Source of the DNA: Spirosoma fluviale
Lineage (GTDB): Bacteria > Bacteroidota > Bacteroidia > Cytophagales > Spirosomataceae
NCBI GenBank assembly: GCA_945860325.1
Contig: CAMARL010000036.1
Span: 1 to 13,776, forward strand
Length of the DNA: 13,776 bases
Reading direction: 5' to 3'
The notes under the pieces were generated by a model that was not told where the DNA came from, did not search any database, and worked only from the letters and a program-made list of their open reading frames with translations. The position numbers were made by a program, and so were the translations under genes. Of this stretch, positions 1-7,012 are shown one piece after another. The stretch's first letter is position 1. Every line of letters starts with the position of its first letter.

Positions 1-1043
1 TTAGGCACATCACGGAAGACATCTATTTCATAACCGACCAACTTCCCAGCTAATTTAATATTTTGTCCTCCTCGACCAATCGCCATAGACACTTGGTCAG
101 AATTCAAAAATACGGAAATACGTCGGCGCTCCTTGTCGATCGTCATCGAGTTCAACTTCGCAGGACTCAAGGTACGGGCAACCAACAACTCCAAATTTTC
201 AGTAAAATTAATTACATCTATATTTTCATTCTGCAATTCACGAACAATTCCATGAATACGAGAACCTTTCATCCCTACACAAGCTCCAACAGGATCAATT
301 CGGTCGTCATAAGACTCAACGGCTACTTTAGCACGCTCGCCTGGTTCACGCACAATCTTGCGTATCGAGATTGTTCCATCATAAATTTCAGGAATCTCTT
401 GCTCAAATAAACGCTCCAAAAATACCGGAGAAATTCGAGATAATATAATTCTAGGTGTACCATTCGCCATTTCCACTTTATGAATAATGGCACGAATCGT
501 CTCACCCTTTTTGAAACGATCTTTTGAAATCATCTCTGTTTTAGGCAAAATCAATTCATTGTCATCATTATCCAATAAAATCAACTCGCGACCTAAAATT
601 TGATATACTTCCGAAGTCACCAACTCCCCAACCAAATCCTTATACTTATCATACAAACTCTCCTTCTCAATATCTTTAATTTTCTGAATCAAAGTTTGAC
701 GAGCCGTTTGAACCACTCGACGACCAAAGTCCTCCAGCTTAATCAACTCAGCCACCTCTTCTCCGATTTCAAAATCTGGCTCGATTAATTTAGCCTCAGC
801 CAATGGAATTTTATCAAAATCCCAGATGTCTTCCGAGTTATCGTCAACAATCTCCCGAGTTCGCCACATCTCCAAATCACCACTCTCAGGATTGATAATG
901 ACATTAAAATTCTCATCTGATCCAAATTTCTTACGAATCATCGTTCTGAAAACTTCCTCCAAAACAGAAATCATCGTCGGTTTGTCAATGTTCTTATCTC
1001 GAGCAAAGTCCGAAAATGACGAAATTAATTCAACACTGTTCAT
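1..1043 (-). CDS. nusA: Transcription termination/antitermination factor NusA, partial (C-terminus beyond window)
   Basis: NusA binds RNA polymerase and modulates pausing, intrinsic termination and antitermination in the cytoplasm. The frame reads from ATG at 1043 without a stop to the window edge, giving about 347 residues that begin MNSVELISSFSDFARDKNID. An RNA-polymerase-binding N-terminal domain covers roughly residues 1-130 and an S1 domain roughly 135-200. Two KH domains follow, with GxxG-type loops GMKG (257-260) and GRGG (323-326); the second continues as QNIKLAGKLVGYEIDVF. Bacteroidota NusA is usually a little over 400 residues (family knowledge), so only the tail should be missing. 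The ATG lies 18 bp after the rimP stop, the classic rimP-nusA order, and infB would be expected next outside the window. Transcription probably comes from the promoter upstream of rimP. No purine-rich ribosome binding site is visible. Confidence 0.96.
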   Translation of the reverse strand, partial: MNSVELISSFSDFARDKNIDKPTMISVLEEVFRTMIRKKFGSDENFNVIINPESGDLEMWRTREIVDDNSEDIWDFDKIPLAEAKLIEPDFEIGEEVAELIKLEDFGRRVVQTARQTLIQKIKDIEKESLYDKYKDLVGELVTSEVYQILGRELILLDNDDNELILPKTEMISKDRFKKGETIRAIIHKVEMANGTPRIILSRISPVFLERLFEQEIPEIYDGTISIRKIVREPGERAKVAVESYDDRIDPVGACVGMKGSRIHGIVRELQNENIDVINFTENLELLVARTLSPAKLNSMTIDKERRRISVFLNSDQVSMAIGRGGQNIKLAGKLVGYEIDVFRDVP

Positions 1044-1061
1044 TGCTATCTTTACGTTTTT

Positions 1062-1538
1062 TTATTGAAATGTTACCTGTACTTTTATTTTATCTACGGC
1101 CGCCAACTGTATCCATGAAGATTCTTTGGCAACTACTTTTTTATGCTTCACCATTTTTTCTACTAAAACCTCCACCGCCACATCCGTATAACCCATTAAA
1201 ACTCCTATCACCGGATCCTCCCCCACTAACCATACTTTAATTTGTCTGCCTACATTCTTCTTAAACTGCCAACCATGGGTCAATGGATAATCTAAACCCG
1301 GCGAAGAAACCTCTAAATTATAAGCCTCCTCTATCCATTCGTTCTCCTCCATATGATGACCCAATTTCCTGCTCAATAAAGCACATTCTTCGATCGTCAC
1401 CCCCTCCTCTGTATCCAATAATATCGAAATTAACGTTCTCCTAGCCCCTATTGTTACTTGTAAGTCAACCAAAAAAATAGGCCCTTTCCCCACATAATCA
1501 TCAATCCAAACGTTAATTTTTTGATTCAAATCACTCAT
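1062..1538 (-). CDS. rimP: Ribosome maturation factor RimP
   Basis: RimP assists maturation of the 30S ribosomal subunit in the cytoplasm. From ATG at 1538 the protein is 158 residues, usual for the family. It has the typical two-part layout: an N-terminal alpha/beta domain with LLDTEEGVTIEECALLSRKL and the hallmark YNLEVSSPGLDYPLT, then a C-terminal SH3-like beta domain (GRQIKVWLVGEDPVIGVLMG). The frame also allows a TTG start at 1559, but that adds seven unconserved residues and overlaps the leader hairpin, so ATG 1538 is preferred. This ATG overlaps the TGA of a 16-codon upstream ORF as ATGA. nusA follows after 18 bp, so the two are almost certainly one operon. The identification rests on the conserved motif and the neighbour. 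Confidence 0.95.
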   Translation of the reverse strand: MSDLNQKINVWIDDYVGKGPIFLVDLQVTIGARRTLISILLDTEEGVTIEECALLSRKLGHHMEENEWIEEAYNLEVSSPGLDYPLTHGWQFKKNVGRQIKVWLVGEDPVIGVLMGYTDVAVEVLVEKMVKHKKVVAKESSWIQLAAVDKIKVQVTFQ

Positions 1539-1585
1539 CTCTCTAGGGCTAGAAAACAAAAAGAGGGATTAAAACCCCTCTTCAT
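1535..1585 (-). CDS. Possible 16-codon leader ORF upstream of rimP
   Basis: An ATG at 1585 opens a frame encoding MKRGFNPSFCFLALER. Its TGA stop (1537-1535) overlaps the rimP ATG as ATGA, the arrangement of translational coupling. The frame runs through the whole terminator-like hairpin at 1561-1582, so a ribosome translating it would keep the hairpin from folding. The ATG lies about 17 nt after the -7 promoter element. No ribosome binding site and no regulatory codon run (such as repeats of one amino acid) is visible, and a 17-codon frame can occur by chance. The call is an inference from position only. Confidence 0.3.
   Translation of the reverse strand: MKRGFNPSFCFLALER
1551..1582 (-). 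terminator. Terminator-like hairpin in the rimP-nusA leader (candidate attenuator)
   Basis: Read on the minus strand, the stem is AAGAGGG (1582-1576) pairing with CCCTCTT (1567-1561). A G-U pair extends it to 8 bp around a loop of about six bases, and it is followed at once by TTTGTTTTC. This is the form of an intrinsic terminator. It lies between the predicted rimP promoter and the rimP start, and no gene on this strand ends upstream. It would therefore act inside the leader, as an attenuator or partial terminator, rather than at a gene end. The stem is short, so strength is uncertain. Confidence 0.5.
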
Positions 1586-1602
1586 TTCTCAAATTACAAA
1601 TG

Positions 1603-1636
1603 CAAAGATACGTAAATATTTCAAAATACCAACAAA
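1603..1636 (-). promoter_or_regulatory. Predicted Bacteroidota-type promoter for rimP-nusA
   Basis: On the minus strand TATCTTTG (1610-1603) matches the Bacteroidota -7 consensus TAnnTTTG exactly. A TTTG (1636-1633) lies 22 bp upstream as a possible -33 element, slightly more than the usual spacing. Transcription would start near 1597, leaving a leader of roughly 60 nt before rimP that contains the mini-ORF and hairpin. Confidence 0.55.
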
Positions 1637-1743
1637 TTATCCAATATCACCCCTTTTGCGTACAAAATGTTGATCATATTTTAAGAAAAATTTCGTTAAT
1701 TGCATGTCAAAATCACAAGATTATACAAGAAAATTTTTACACT

Positions 1744-2565
1744 ATGGCGTACGGCTTATTAAAAGGGAAACGAGGTATTATTTCAGGAGCATTAAATGAA
1801 GATTCTATTGCTTGGAAAATTGCTCAAAGAGCACACCAAGAAGGTGCAACCTTCACATTAACAAATGCTCCCTTAGCCATGCGTATGGGCGAAATCAATA
1901 AATTAGCTGAAGAAACCGGTGCCAAGATCATCGGTGCAGACGCTACGTCAATTGAAGAATTAGAAAATCTATATGATGAATCCTTGGAATTCCTTGGAGG
2001 CCCTGTTGACTTTGTTTTGCATTCCATCGGCATGAGCACAAACATCCGAAAAGGCCGTGAATATAGCGATTTGAACTACGAATGGTTCCTAAAATCACTC
2101 GACGTTTCAGCTCTATCTTTTCACAAAATGATGCAAGTCGCTCAGAAAAAAGATGCCATCGCCCAAGGAGGTTCTGTGGTAGCCCTTTCTTACATCGCAG
2201 CCCAACGATCATTCCCCGATTATACCGATATGGCGCAAGCAAAAGCCATGTTAGAGTCTATTGCGCGCTCTTACGGATATCATTACGGAAAAGCCAAAGG
2301 AGTTCGCGTCAATACCGTATCACAATCGCCAACAAAAACAACAGCTGGAACCGGAATTAGTGGTTTCAATGCTTTTTATGAATATGCAAACCAAATGTCA
2401 CCACTAGGTAATGCAACCGCAGATGATTGTGCCGATTATGTTATTACCTTATTTTCCGATTTAACTAAAAAAGTAACGATGCAAAATCTTTTCCATGATG
2501 GAGGATTTTCTTGCGTAGGTATCTCGGAGGAAATCGTAGAAAAAATGGAACAAGGTCTAAAATAA
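1744..2565 (+). CDS. fabI: Enoyl-[acyl-carrier-protein] reductase FabI
   Basis: FabI catalyses the last, NADH-dependent reduction in each cycle of type II fatty-acid elongation in the cytoplasm. From ATG 1744 the protein is 273 residues. It shows the FabI nucleotide-binding start GIISGALNEDSIAW (11-24), which is the G-x5-SIA form of enoyl reductases rather than the usual SDR GxxxGxG. The FabI catalytic pattern is present: Tyr150 in SYIAAQRSFPDY, and Tyr160 followed after six residues by Lys167 (Y-TDMAQA-K). The C-terminal HDGGFSCVGI is also typical. The frame stays open upstream to 1600, but those 48 residues are unlike any FabI N-terminus, whereas MAYGLLKGKRGI is a normal one. The next gene begins 6 bp after the stop, so they are probably co-transcribed. 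No convincing promoter consensus was found between 1611 and 1743. Confidence 0.97.
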   Translation: MAYGLLKGKRGIISGALNEDSIAWKIAQRAHQEGATFTLTNAPLAMRMGEINKLAEETGAKIIGADATSIEELENLYDESLEFLGGPVDFVLHSIGMSTNIRKGREYSDLNYEWFLKSLDVSALSFHKMMQVAQKKDAIAQGGSVVALSYIAAQRSFPDYTDMAQAKAMLESIARSYGYHYGKAKGVRVNTVSQSPTKTTAGTGISGFNAFYEYANQMSPLGNATADDCADYVITLFSDLTKKVTMQNLFHDGGFSCVGISEEIVEKMEQGLK

Positions 2566-2571
2566 TACCTC

Positions 2572-3108
2572 ATGATACGTTCGTTCTTGATTATGTTTTC
2601 TTGCCTTTGGTTTCACCAAAGCGCAGTTGCATTTCCTCCAGAACGTTTCCCAATCCCACCGGCATCGGCCAACCGGCTTTTTTATATACAAAGAAGCTCA
2701 AACGCCAATACCGTTGTTTATGATGCGAATATTTTAGCCAATAAATCCCTGAATCCCAACCAGCCCGTTCATACCTATTGGATTCGCTATGCGGACAATG
2801 GCCAAAAGGAAGAATTAAATTTAATTCAAAGAACGCTGGCCTATGGTTTATATACCAATAAAATCAAAGATGAAATCAATAGCTTCGAGGGGTATTTTTT
2901 AGCCTACCGAAAGCGAAAATTTGTTGTCAAATTAAACGCTAAAAATCAAGCGATAGCTCTTTTTCCCATCAACGGGAAACTTCAAATTTTAGAACACGTT
3001 TTTGTCAATGTGGACGAATCAGGTTTTACCCCCAATGTCATTTACATTGAACTATTTGGCAAAGACGAGGTGACCAACAAAGACGTTTATGAACGTTTTA
3101 AGCCTTAA
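2572..3108 (+). CDS. DUF4833-type exported protein
   Basis: This 178-residue protein has an N-terminal signal peptide (about residues 1-20, hydrophobic FLIMFSCLWF, likely cleavage after SAVA), so it should be periplasmic or outer-membrane associated. The mature part begins FPPERFPIPP and continues LFYIQRSSNANTVVYDANIL, then PVHTYWIRYADNGQKEELN and QRTLAYGLYT. I recognise this pattern as the DUF4833 family common in Bacteroidota, which has no assigned biochemical function. The ATG is 6 bp after the fabI stop, suggesting one transcript, although the products have no obvious shared pathway. The 3' end is followed by a hairpin shared with the convergent receptor gene. Family assignment is from memory of the motif pattern. 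Confidence 0.8.
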   Translation: MIRSFLIMFSCLWFHQSAVAFPPERFPIPPASANRLFYIQRSSNANTVVYDANILANKSLNPNQPVHTYWIRYADNGQKEELNLIQRTLAYGLYTNKIKDEINSFEGYFLAYRKRKFVVKLNAKNQAIALFPINGKLQILEHVFVNVDESGFTPNVIYIELFGKDEVTNKDVYERFKP

Positions 3109-3142
3109 TTTCTTTAGAAAAATCTTGATTATTGCCATTAAA

Positions 3143-3177
3143 TGAATTGGGGAGGAAATGAAATCTCCTCCCGTTCA
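3143..3177. terminator. Bidirectional terminator between convergent genes
   Basis: The stem GGGAGGA (3150-3156) pairs with TCCTCCC (3166-3172) around a 9-nt loop. Outer TGAA (3143-3146) can pair with TTCA (3174-3177) across a small internal mismatch. It lies in the 75-bp gap between the DUF4833 gene (plus) and the TonB receptor gene (minus), where a shared terminator is expected. The flanking U-runs are poor in both directions, so the strength is uncertain. Confidence 0.6.
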
Positions 3178-3183
3178 TCATCT

Positions 3184-5292
3184 TTAAAACTTCCAAAACA
3201 AACTCGCTTGAACATTTCTACTTTGACCCGTGTAGCCATATAACTCAACGATTTCTTGGCCCAGGAGGTTTTTAACCATCAGCGATGCATTCAAGTTTTT
3301 GCTAATTTGATACCCTACTTGCAGTTCCGTCCAAAGATAATTTTTCAAGACCTTAGGCACTGTTGAATAAATGGATTCATCATAAAAATAATCCTTGCGT
3401 TCGCCAACAAACTGCGCCATGAATGAAAAATTCAATTTTGAATTGGCATTGAATATAACTCGAGCTTGCAATTGATTCGTAGGACGCCTAATTAAGGATG
3501 AATACGTAGAATCTTTCCCATCAAATTTATTCTGCATGGTACCATTCAAATACGTATAAGAAACATTTCCTGTCCACTTCTTTTTTGTAAAACTCAACTC
3601 TGCCTCAAGGCCTCGAGTAGTTTGTTGGGACACATTTCCATATTTACCGTAAGGCTCAACTGAGATTGATTGAAATACTATTCCATCTTTTACGTCATTT
3701 TGAAACCCAACTAATCGTGCATGGAAATTGCCCATATTCTGTTCAAGACCTAATTCAAAGGTTTTCCCTTGTTCTGGCTTTAATGCCAAATTCCCGTAAG
3801 GAGAGAATAATTGATATAAGGATGGCGTTTTAAAACTTGTGTAATAATTTATAAAAGCTTTACCAGATTTCGAGTATTTCCAATATGGATTAATATTGAC
3901 CGTAGAAAAATCCCCAAAAGTAGATTGACGATTCCATCGGCCGCCAATTTCCACCCCTAGATTTGAATTCCATTCTTTTTGGATGGTCAAATACGTGCCA
4001 AAAATGGATTGATTTGCGATGCTTTCGGCTAATTTGGGAGAATCATACCGACCATATGCGCTAACGGAAAAATCAGATTGTTGGGTTGCTTGATTTTTAT
4101 ATTCAGCCCCTAAAACATATTCGATTTGCTTTAAAAATGTTCCCTTCAAATAGGCCTCAGCCCCTTGATTGACACCCTTATAGGTAGATTCACTATAATT
4201 CGACCAGGCGTTTAACGGAATATACGTGGAATCATTTCGAAAAACTCGATCAATCACATCTTGAAAACCTCGAACAAAAAGATCCCCGTGCTTTAATTGA
4301 TATTGCCATTGCAATCGAATGGAATTAGATTTAGCTTTTGACGTATAGTCCCGATCATCCATAAATGGCCCTGCATCCAAATTTCCTTGGTAAAACAAGG
4401 CTTGATAATTTACGTCGATCAACGACCTTTTGCCGATGGGCCTGGACCAAGTCGCCGAAATGGATTGTTGGCGCATCCCATCATTTTCACCCTTTTTTAC
4501 ACTATCCTTAGCAGCAGAAAAACCATCGGTAGAATAATTTTGCAAAGAAATCCCAAACCTATTTTTTGCCAATTGGGTATTGACTTGGACTTGTGCAGAA
4601 TAAGTTCCAAATCCTCCTCCCTGAATTAATAATGACCCATTTGTCACATCTTTATCGGACTTCTTGGTGACTAAATTAATGACGGCCGACATCGCATCGG
4701 AACCATATAAAGTGGATTGCCCCCCTTTTATAATTTCAATTTTTTGGATGTTGGCCAAATTAATCAAATTCCAATCCATCACTTGGCTTATATGCGAAGG
4801 GTCATTTAGCGGAAATCCATCCATCAACAATAACACATGGCCTGTATTGGCACCTCGCACGTAAATTTCTTGGTTTGAACCCGGCGCGCTGCGCGCGCCT
4901 ACGACCGAGATCCCCACCTGCTCCTGCAATAATTCACCCAAACTTTTACCTAAACTCGCACGTATTTGTTCCGTGGTAATGAGTGTTAGGACTTTGCCCG
5001 TGCGGGCCAACTTCCCCGCCAATTTTGGCGCGGAGACTTCCACTTCCTCTAAAATCGTTACCGTGTCTCTCCCTGATTTAAACGATAGATCAGTGGGATG
5101 AGTCGAATGGAAATCACTCGAAAAAGCATAACTAGGCTGTAGCATAAACGTGTTAGCCAATACAGAACCAGACTGTAGCATAAACGCAACAGCCAATACA
5201 GAACTAGACTGAAGCAAAAACGCAACAGCCACCCGTGCAAAACATTGCACTTTTTTAACAGAAAACATACAACATGCCCATTTCGGGGCCAT
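3184..5292 (-). CDS. btuB: TonB-dependent outer-membrane receptor, BtuB-like (vitamin B12/corrinoid uptake)
   Basis: This is a 702-residue outer-membrane beta-barrel transporter, energised by TonB-ExbBD. After the signal region a TonB-box-like stretch DTVTILEEVEVSAP (about 76-89) precedes the plug domain (about 97-212), with EIYVRGANTGHVLLLMDGFP, IEIIKGGQSTLYGSDAMSAV and INLVTKK. The rest is alternating barrel strands ending in aromatic SLFWKF, a normal barrel terminus. Substrate is inferred from the cobalamin riboswitch just upstream; the plug also resembles the BtuB class. ATG 5292 is used, but Met9 (ATG 5268), starting MFSVKKVQCFARVAVAF, gives a cleaner signal peptide and may be the true start. 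Residues 23-58 are three copies of a 12-residue unit encoded by a 36-bp tandem repeat, an odd expansion of the signal peptide core. No cobalamin synthesis or transport partner lies next to it here. Confidence 0.9.
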   Translation of the reverse strand: MAPKWACCMFSVKKVQCFARVAVAFLLQSSSVLAVAFMLQSGSVLANTFMLQPSYAFSSDFHSTHPTDLSFKSGRDTVTILEEVEVSAPKLAGKLARTGKVLTLITTEQIRASLGKSLGELLQEQVGISVVGARSAPGSNQEIYVRGANTGHVLLLMDGFPLNDPSHISQVMDWNLINLANIQKIEIIKGGQSTLYGSDAMSAVINLVTKKSDKDVTNGSLLIQGGGFGTYSAQVQVNTQLAKNRFGISLQNYSTDGFSAAKDSVKKGENDGMRQQSISATWSRPIGKRSLIDVNYQALFYQGNLDAGPFMDDRDYTSKAKSNSIRLQWQYQLKHGDLFVRGFQDVIDRVFRNDSTYIPLNAWSNYSESTYKGVNQGAEAYLKGTFLKQIEYVLGAEYKNQATQQSDFSVSAYGRYDSPKLAESIANQSIFGTYLTIQKEWNSNLGVEIGGRWNRQSTFGDFSTVNINPYWKYSKSGKAFINYYTSFKTPSLYQLFSPYGNLALKPEQGKTFELGLEQNMGNFHARLVGFQNDVKDGIVFQSISVEPYGKYGNVSQQTTRGLEAELSFTKKKWTGNVSYTYLNGTMQNKFDGKDSTYSSLIRRPTNQLQARVIFNANSKLNFSFMAQFVGERKDYFYDESIYSTVPKVLKNYLWTELQVGYQISKNLNASLMVKNLLGQEIVELYGYTGQSRNVQASLFWKF
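5119..5226 (-). repeat. 36-bp tandem repeat, about three copies, in the receptor signal peptide
   Basis: Three in-phase 36-bp units (5191-5226, 5155-5190, 5119-5154) encode VAFLLQSSSVLA, VAFMLQSGSVLA and the diverged NTFMLQPSYAFS. On the plus strand the related cores GACTGAAGCA, GACTGTAGCA and GGCTGTAGCA recur at exactly 36-bp spacing. Adjacent units are close in DNA sequence as well as protein, which points to fairly recent slippage or unequal recombination rather than protein-level convergence. Length changes of one unit would keep the frame. Confidence 0.85.
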
Positions 5293-5359
5293 AAAAAATG
5301 GAAATAAATCGAACGCTCAACCTCAGCCCATCCTCCGTAGTCCAAGATTAAGTATCATT

Positions 5360-5531
5360 TAAGGCAGGTCTCCTGACTCATTTTTATTACCTTTCTTACC
5401 TTCCCAGTTGCCCAGTGGTCTATTAGAAAAGCATTACAAAAATTTACAGTTGCGGGGACAGTGCTAGATTTCAACTAGCTTCCCTATTATGTGTTTACCC
5501 CTTATTGAAAAGAAGCACACACCCTAAACTG
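5360..5531 (-). promoter_or_regulatory. Cobalamin (B12) riboswitch
   Basis: Read on the minus strand, the leader shows the hallmarks of the adenosylcobalamin-class riboswitch in order: GGGAAGCTAG, then ACTGTCCCCGCAACTGTAA (5462-5444), then CCACTGGGCAACTGGGAAGG, then the B12 box AGTCAGGAGACCTGCC near the 3' end (about 5378-5363). It lies about 70 nt upstream of the TonB receptor ATG. No hairpin plus U-run follows it, so control is more likely at translation initiation than at termination (inference). Ligand binding should lower receptor expression when B12 is plentiful. Confidence 0.95.
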
Positions 5532-5534
5532 TTG

Positions 5535-5542
5535 CAAATCTA
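5535..5542 (-). promoter_or_regulatory. Predicted -7 element for the riboswitch/receptor transcript
   Basis: TAGATTTG (5542-5535, minus strand) is an exact match to TAnnTTTG and lies just 5' of the riboswitch, putting the transcription start near 5528, where the riboswitch fold should begin. The upstream TTTG is only 14 bp away, too close for a standard -33, but a T-rich tract lies at the right distance. The position fits well; the -33 is weak. Confidence 0.5.
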
Positions 5543-5573
5543 AGCCAATTATAGCGCAAAAAAAACCACTATT

Positions 5574-5606
5574 TGATCATCAACCTGATAAAATTTAAAA
5601 TGATCA
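5574..5606. repeat. Inverted repeat upstream of tag
   Basis: TGATCAT (5574-5580) and ATGATCA (5600-5606) form a perfect 7-bp inverted repeat separated by 19 bp; each half also contains the palindrome TGATCA. It sits in the 122-bp gap between the receptor promoter (minus) and the tag start (plus), where an operator could act, but no regulator is known from the window. A third TGATCA occurs just inside tag at 5670-5675. Chance occurrence is possible in AT-rich DNA. Confidence 0.35.
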
Positions 5607-5664
5607 GTTAAATAATTCCATTTCTCGAAAAATCTCAGCTAATTGCCTCATCAATAAAAAACAA

Positions 5665-6240
5665 ATGCCTGATCAAATAAGATGTGCGTGGTGTTCAAAT
5701 GACACCCTTTACCAAGATTACCACGATCTAGAGTGGGGAAAAGAAATGCACGACGACCATGCACTTTTTGAACTCTTAAGCCTCGAAGGATTTCAATCGG
5801 GATTAAGTTGGATTACGATTTTAAGAAAAAGAATCCATTTTAGAACTCAATTCGAAAATTTCGACTACACCAAACTAGCACATTGGACAGAAGAAAAACA
5901 AAACGAGGCAACGTTAAACCCAAACATTATTCGAAATAGACTCAAAATACAATCCGTAAAAACGAATGCCATCGCCTTCATGAAAATTCAGGAAAAATTT
6001 GGTAGCTTTGATCGATATATTTGGGAATTTGTGGACTATAATCCCATCCTAAACCATTTCCACAGCCTAAAAGATTTACCTGTCAGTACCGAAATTTCCG
6101 AGAACATAAGTAAATCACTTAAGAAACATGGTTTCCGATTTGTCGGCCCAACCATCTGTTATTCTTTTATGCAAGCCTCTGGAATGACCATAGATCACAC
6201 ATTAGATTGCTTTTGCCACCCAAAAAACAACCATGAATAA
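5665..6240 (+). CDS. tag: DNA-3-methyladenine glycosylase I (Tag)
   Basis: Tag removes 3-methyladenine from alkylated DNA, starting base-excision repair in the cytoplasm. The 191-residue product is the normal family length. It starts RCAWC and continues YHDLEWGKEMHDDHALFELL and LEGFQSGLSWITILRKR, all Tag signatures. The zinc site is intact by comparison with E. coli Tag: Cys7 and His20 keep the 13-residue spacing of C4/H17, and His178 and Cys182 in DHTLDC keep the spacing of H175/C179. Glu41 occupies the position of the base-recognition glutamate (E38). The second half has GPTICYSFMQASGM, as expected. Its last 8 bp overlap the start of the next gene (shared ATGAATAA), indicating an operon. 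No promoter consensus stands out upstream, only an inverted repeat. Confidence 0.95.
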   Translation: MPDQIRCAWCSNDTLYQDYHDLEWGKEMHDDHALFELLSLEGFQSGLSWITILRKRIHFRTQFENFDYTKLAHWTEEKQNEATLNPNIIRNRLKIQSVKTNAIAFMKIQEKFGSFDRYIWEFVDYNPILNHFHSLKDLPVSTEISENISKSLKKHGFRFVGPTICYSFMQASGMTIDHTLDCFCHPKNNHE

Positions 6241-7012
6241 CAGGATAGTCATTATCCCGACTTACAACGAAATCGAAAACATCACAGCCATCATCGAAAA
6301 GGTGTTGAGCCTGAAACCGCATTTCAATGTTTTGATCGTGGACGATGGTTCCCCTGATGGTACGGCTAATGCCGTAAAATTAGTCCAAAATGAAAATCCC
6401 TCCCGAATTTATCTCATCGAAAGAAAAGGGAAAATGGGACTCGGAACCGCTTATATCGCAGGATTTAAATGGTCCATCGAAAATAATTATGATTTTATCT
6501 TTGAAATGGATGCCGACTTTTCACACAATCCAAAAGATCTTATCCGACTTTTTTACGCCTGCGCAAGCCCAGAAGAATTAAAGTCCGAAAAAATTGATCC
6601 CTCGTATGCATTATCCGCCGACATGTCCATCGGCTCTCGGTATATAAACGGAGTCAATGTAGTTAATTGGCCCATGGACCGAGTATTAATGTCCTATTTC
6701 GCTGGATTTTATGTTCGATTCATCACCGGAATGCCCATTCAAGACGCTACCGCAGGTTTCGTTTGCTACCGGAAAAAAGTGCTAGAAACGATCCCCCTAG
6801 ACCAAATAAAATTTATTGGCTACGCATTCCAAGTAGAAATGAAATTCACTACGTGGAAATACAAATTCAATATTCTTGAAGTACCCATCATTTTTACGGA
6901 CCGAACAAAAGGTACAAGCAAAATGTCTGCCAATATATTTAAAGAAGCCATTTTCGGGGTAATCCAACTCAAAATAAATAGCTTATTTAACCGATATCAC
7001 CGAGCATCATGA
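6233..7012 (+). CDS. GT2 glycosyltransferase, polyprenol-phosphate mannose synthase (Dpm1)-like
   Basis: This is a 259-residue family 2 glycosyltransferase with a GT-A fold. Seen motifs: IPTYNEIENI (8-17), the nucleotide-binding VDDGSPDGT (36-44), the metal-binding DAD at 93-95 in EMDADFSHNP, IGSRYINGVNVVNWP (133-147) and QDATAGFVCYRKKVL. This pattern is that of polyprenol monophosphomannose synthases, which transfer mannose from GDP-mannose to a lipid phosphate on the inner face of the membrane for later use outside. The C-terminus has no transmembrane segment, so it is the soluble or peripheral form. About 20 residues between the DAD motif and IGSRY (around 110-130) look like an insert. The start overlaps tag by 8 bp and the end overlaps hemJ by 4 bp (ATGA). 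The donor and acceptor are inferred from family; other polyprenol-phosphate glycosyl transfers are possible. Confidence 0.88.
   Translation: MNNRIVIIPTYNEIENITAIIEKVLSLKPHFNVLIVDDGSPDGTANAVKLVQNENPSRIYLIERKGKMGLGTAYIAGFKWSIENNYDFIFEMDADFSHNPKDLIRLFYACASPEELKSEKIDPSYALSADMSIGSRYINGVNVVNWPMDRVLMSYFAGFYVRFITGMPIQDATAGFVCYRKKVLETIPLDQIKFIGYAFQVEMKFTTWKYKFNILEVPIIFTDRTKGTSKMSANIFKEAIFGVIQLKINSLFNRYHRAS

Noticed and set aside
1016..1240. Proline-rich 74-residue plus-strand ORF opposite rimP
   Set aside because: Its composition is what the antisense of rimP gives; no start context or family similarity.
1600..1743. In-frame 48-residue N-terminal extension of FabI
   Set aside because: It lacks any FabI similarity, overlaps the predicted rimP promoter, and MAYGLLKGKRGI at 1744 is a normal FabI start.
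1943..2242. 99-residue minus-strand ORF inside fabI
   Set aside because: It is a shadow frame of the conserved fabI coding sequence.
5058..5345. 95-residue hydrophobic ORF on the minus strand overlapping the receptor start in another frame
   Set aside because: It starts at TTG, resembles no known protein, and is hydrophobic only because the 36-bp repeat keeps other frames open; the receptor frame explains the DNA.
5323..5382. Chain of two tiny ORFs (MSQETCLK and MILNLGLRRMG) linked by an ATGA overlap across the B12 box
   Set aside because: The sequence here is fixed by the riboswitch structure, so the codons are most likely incidental.
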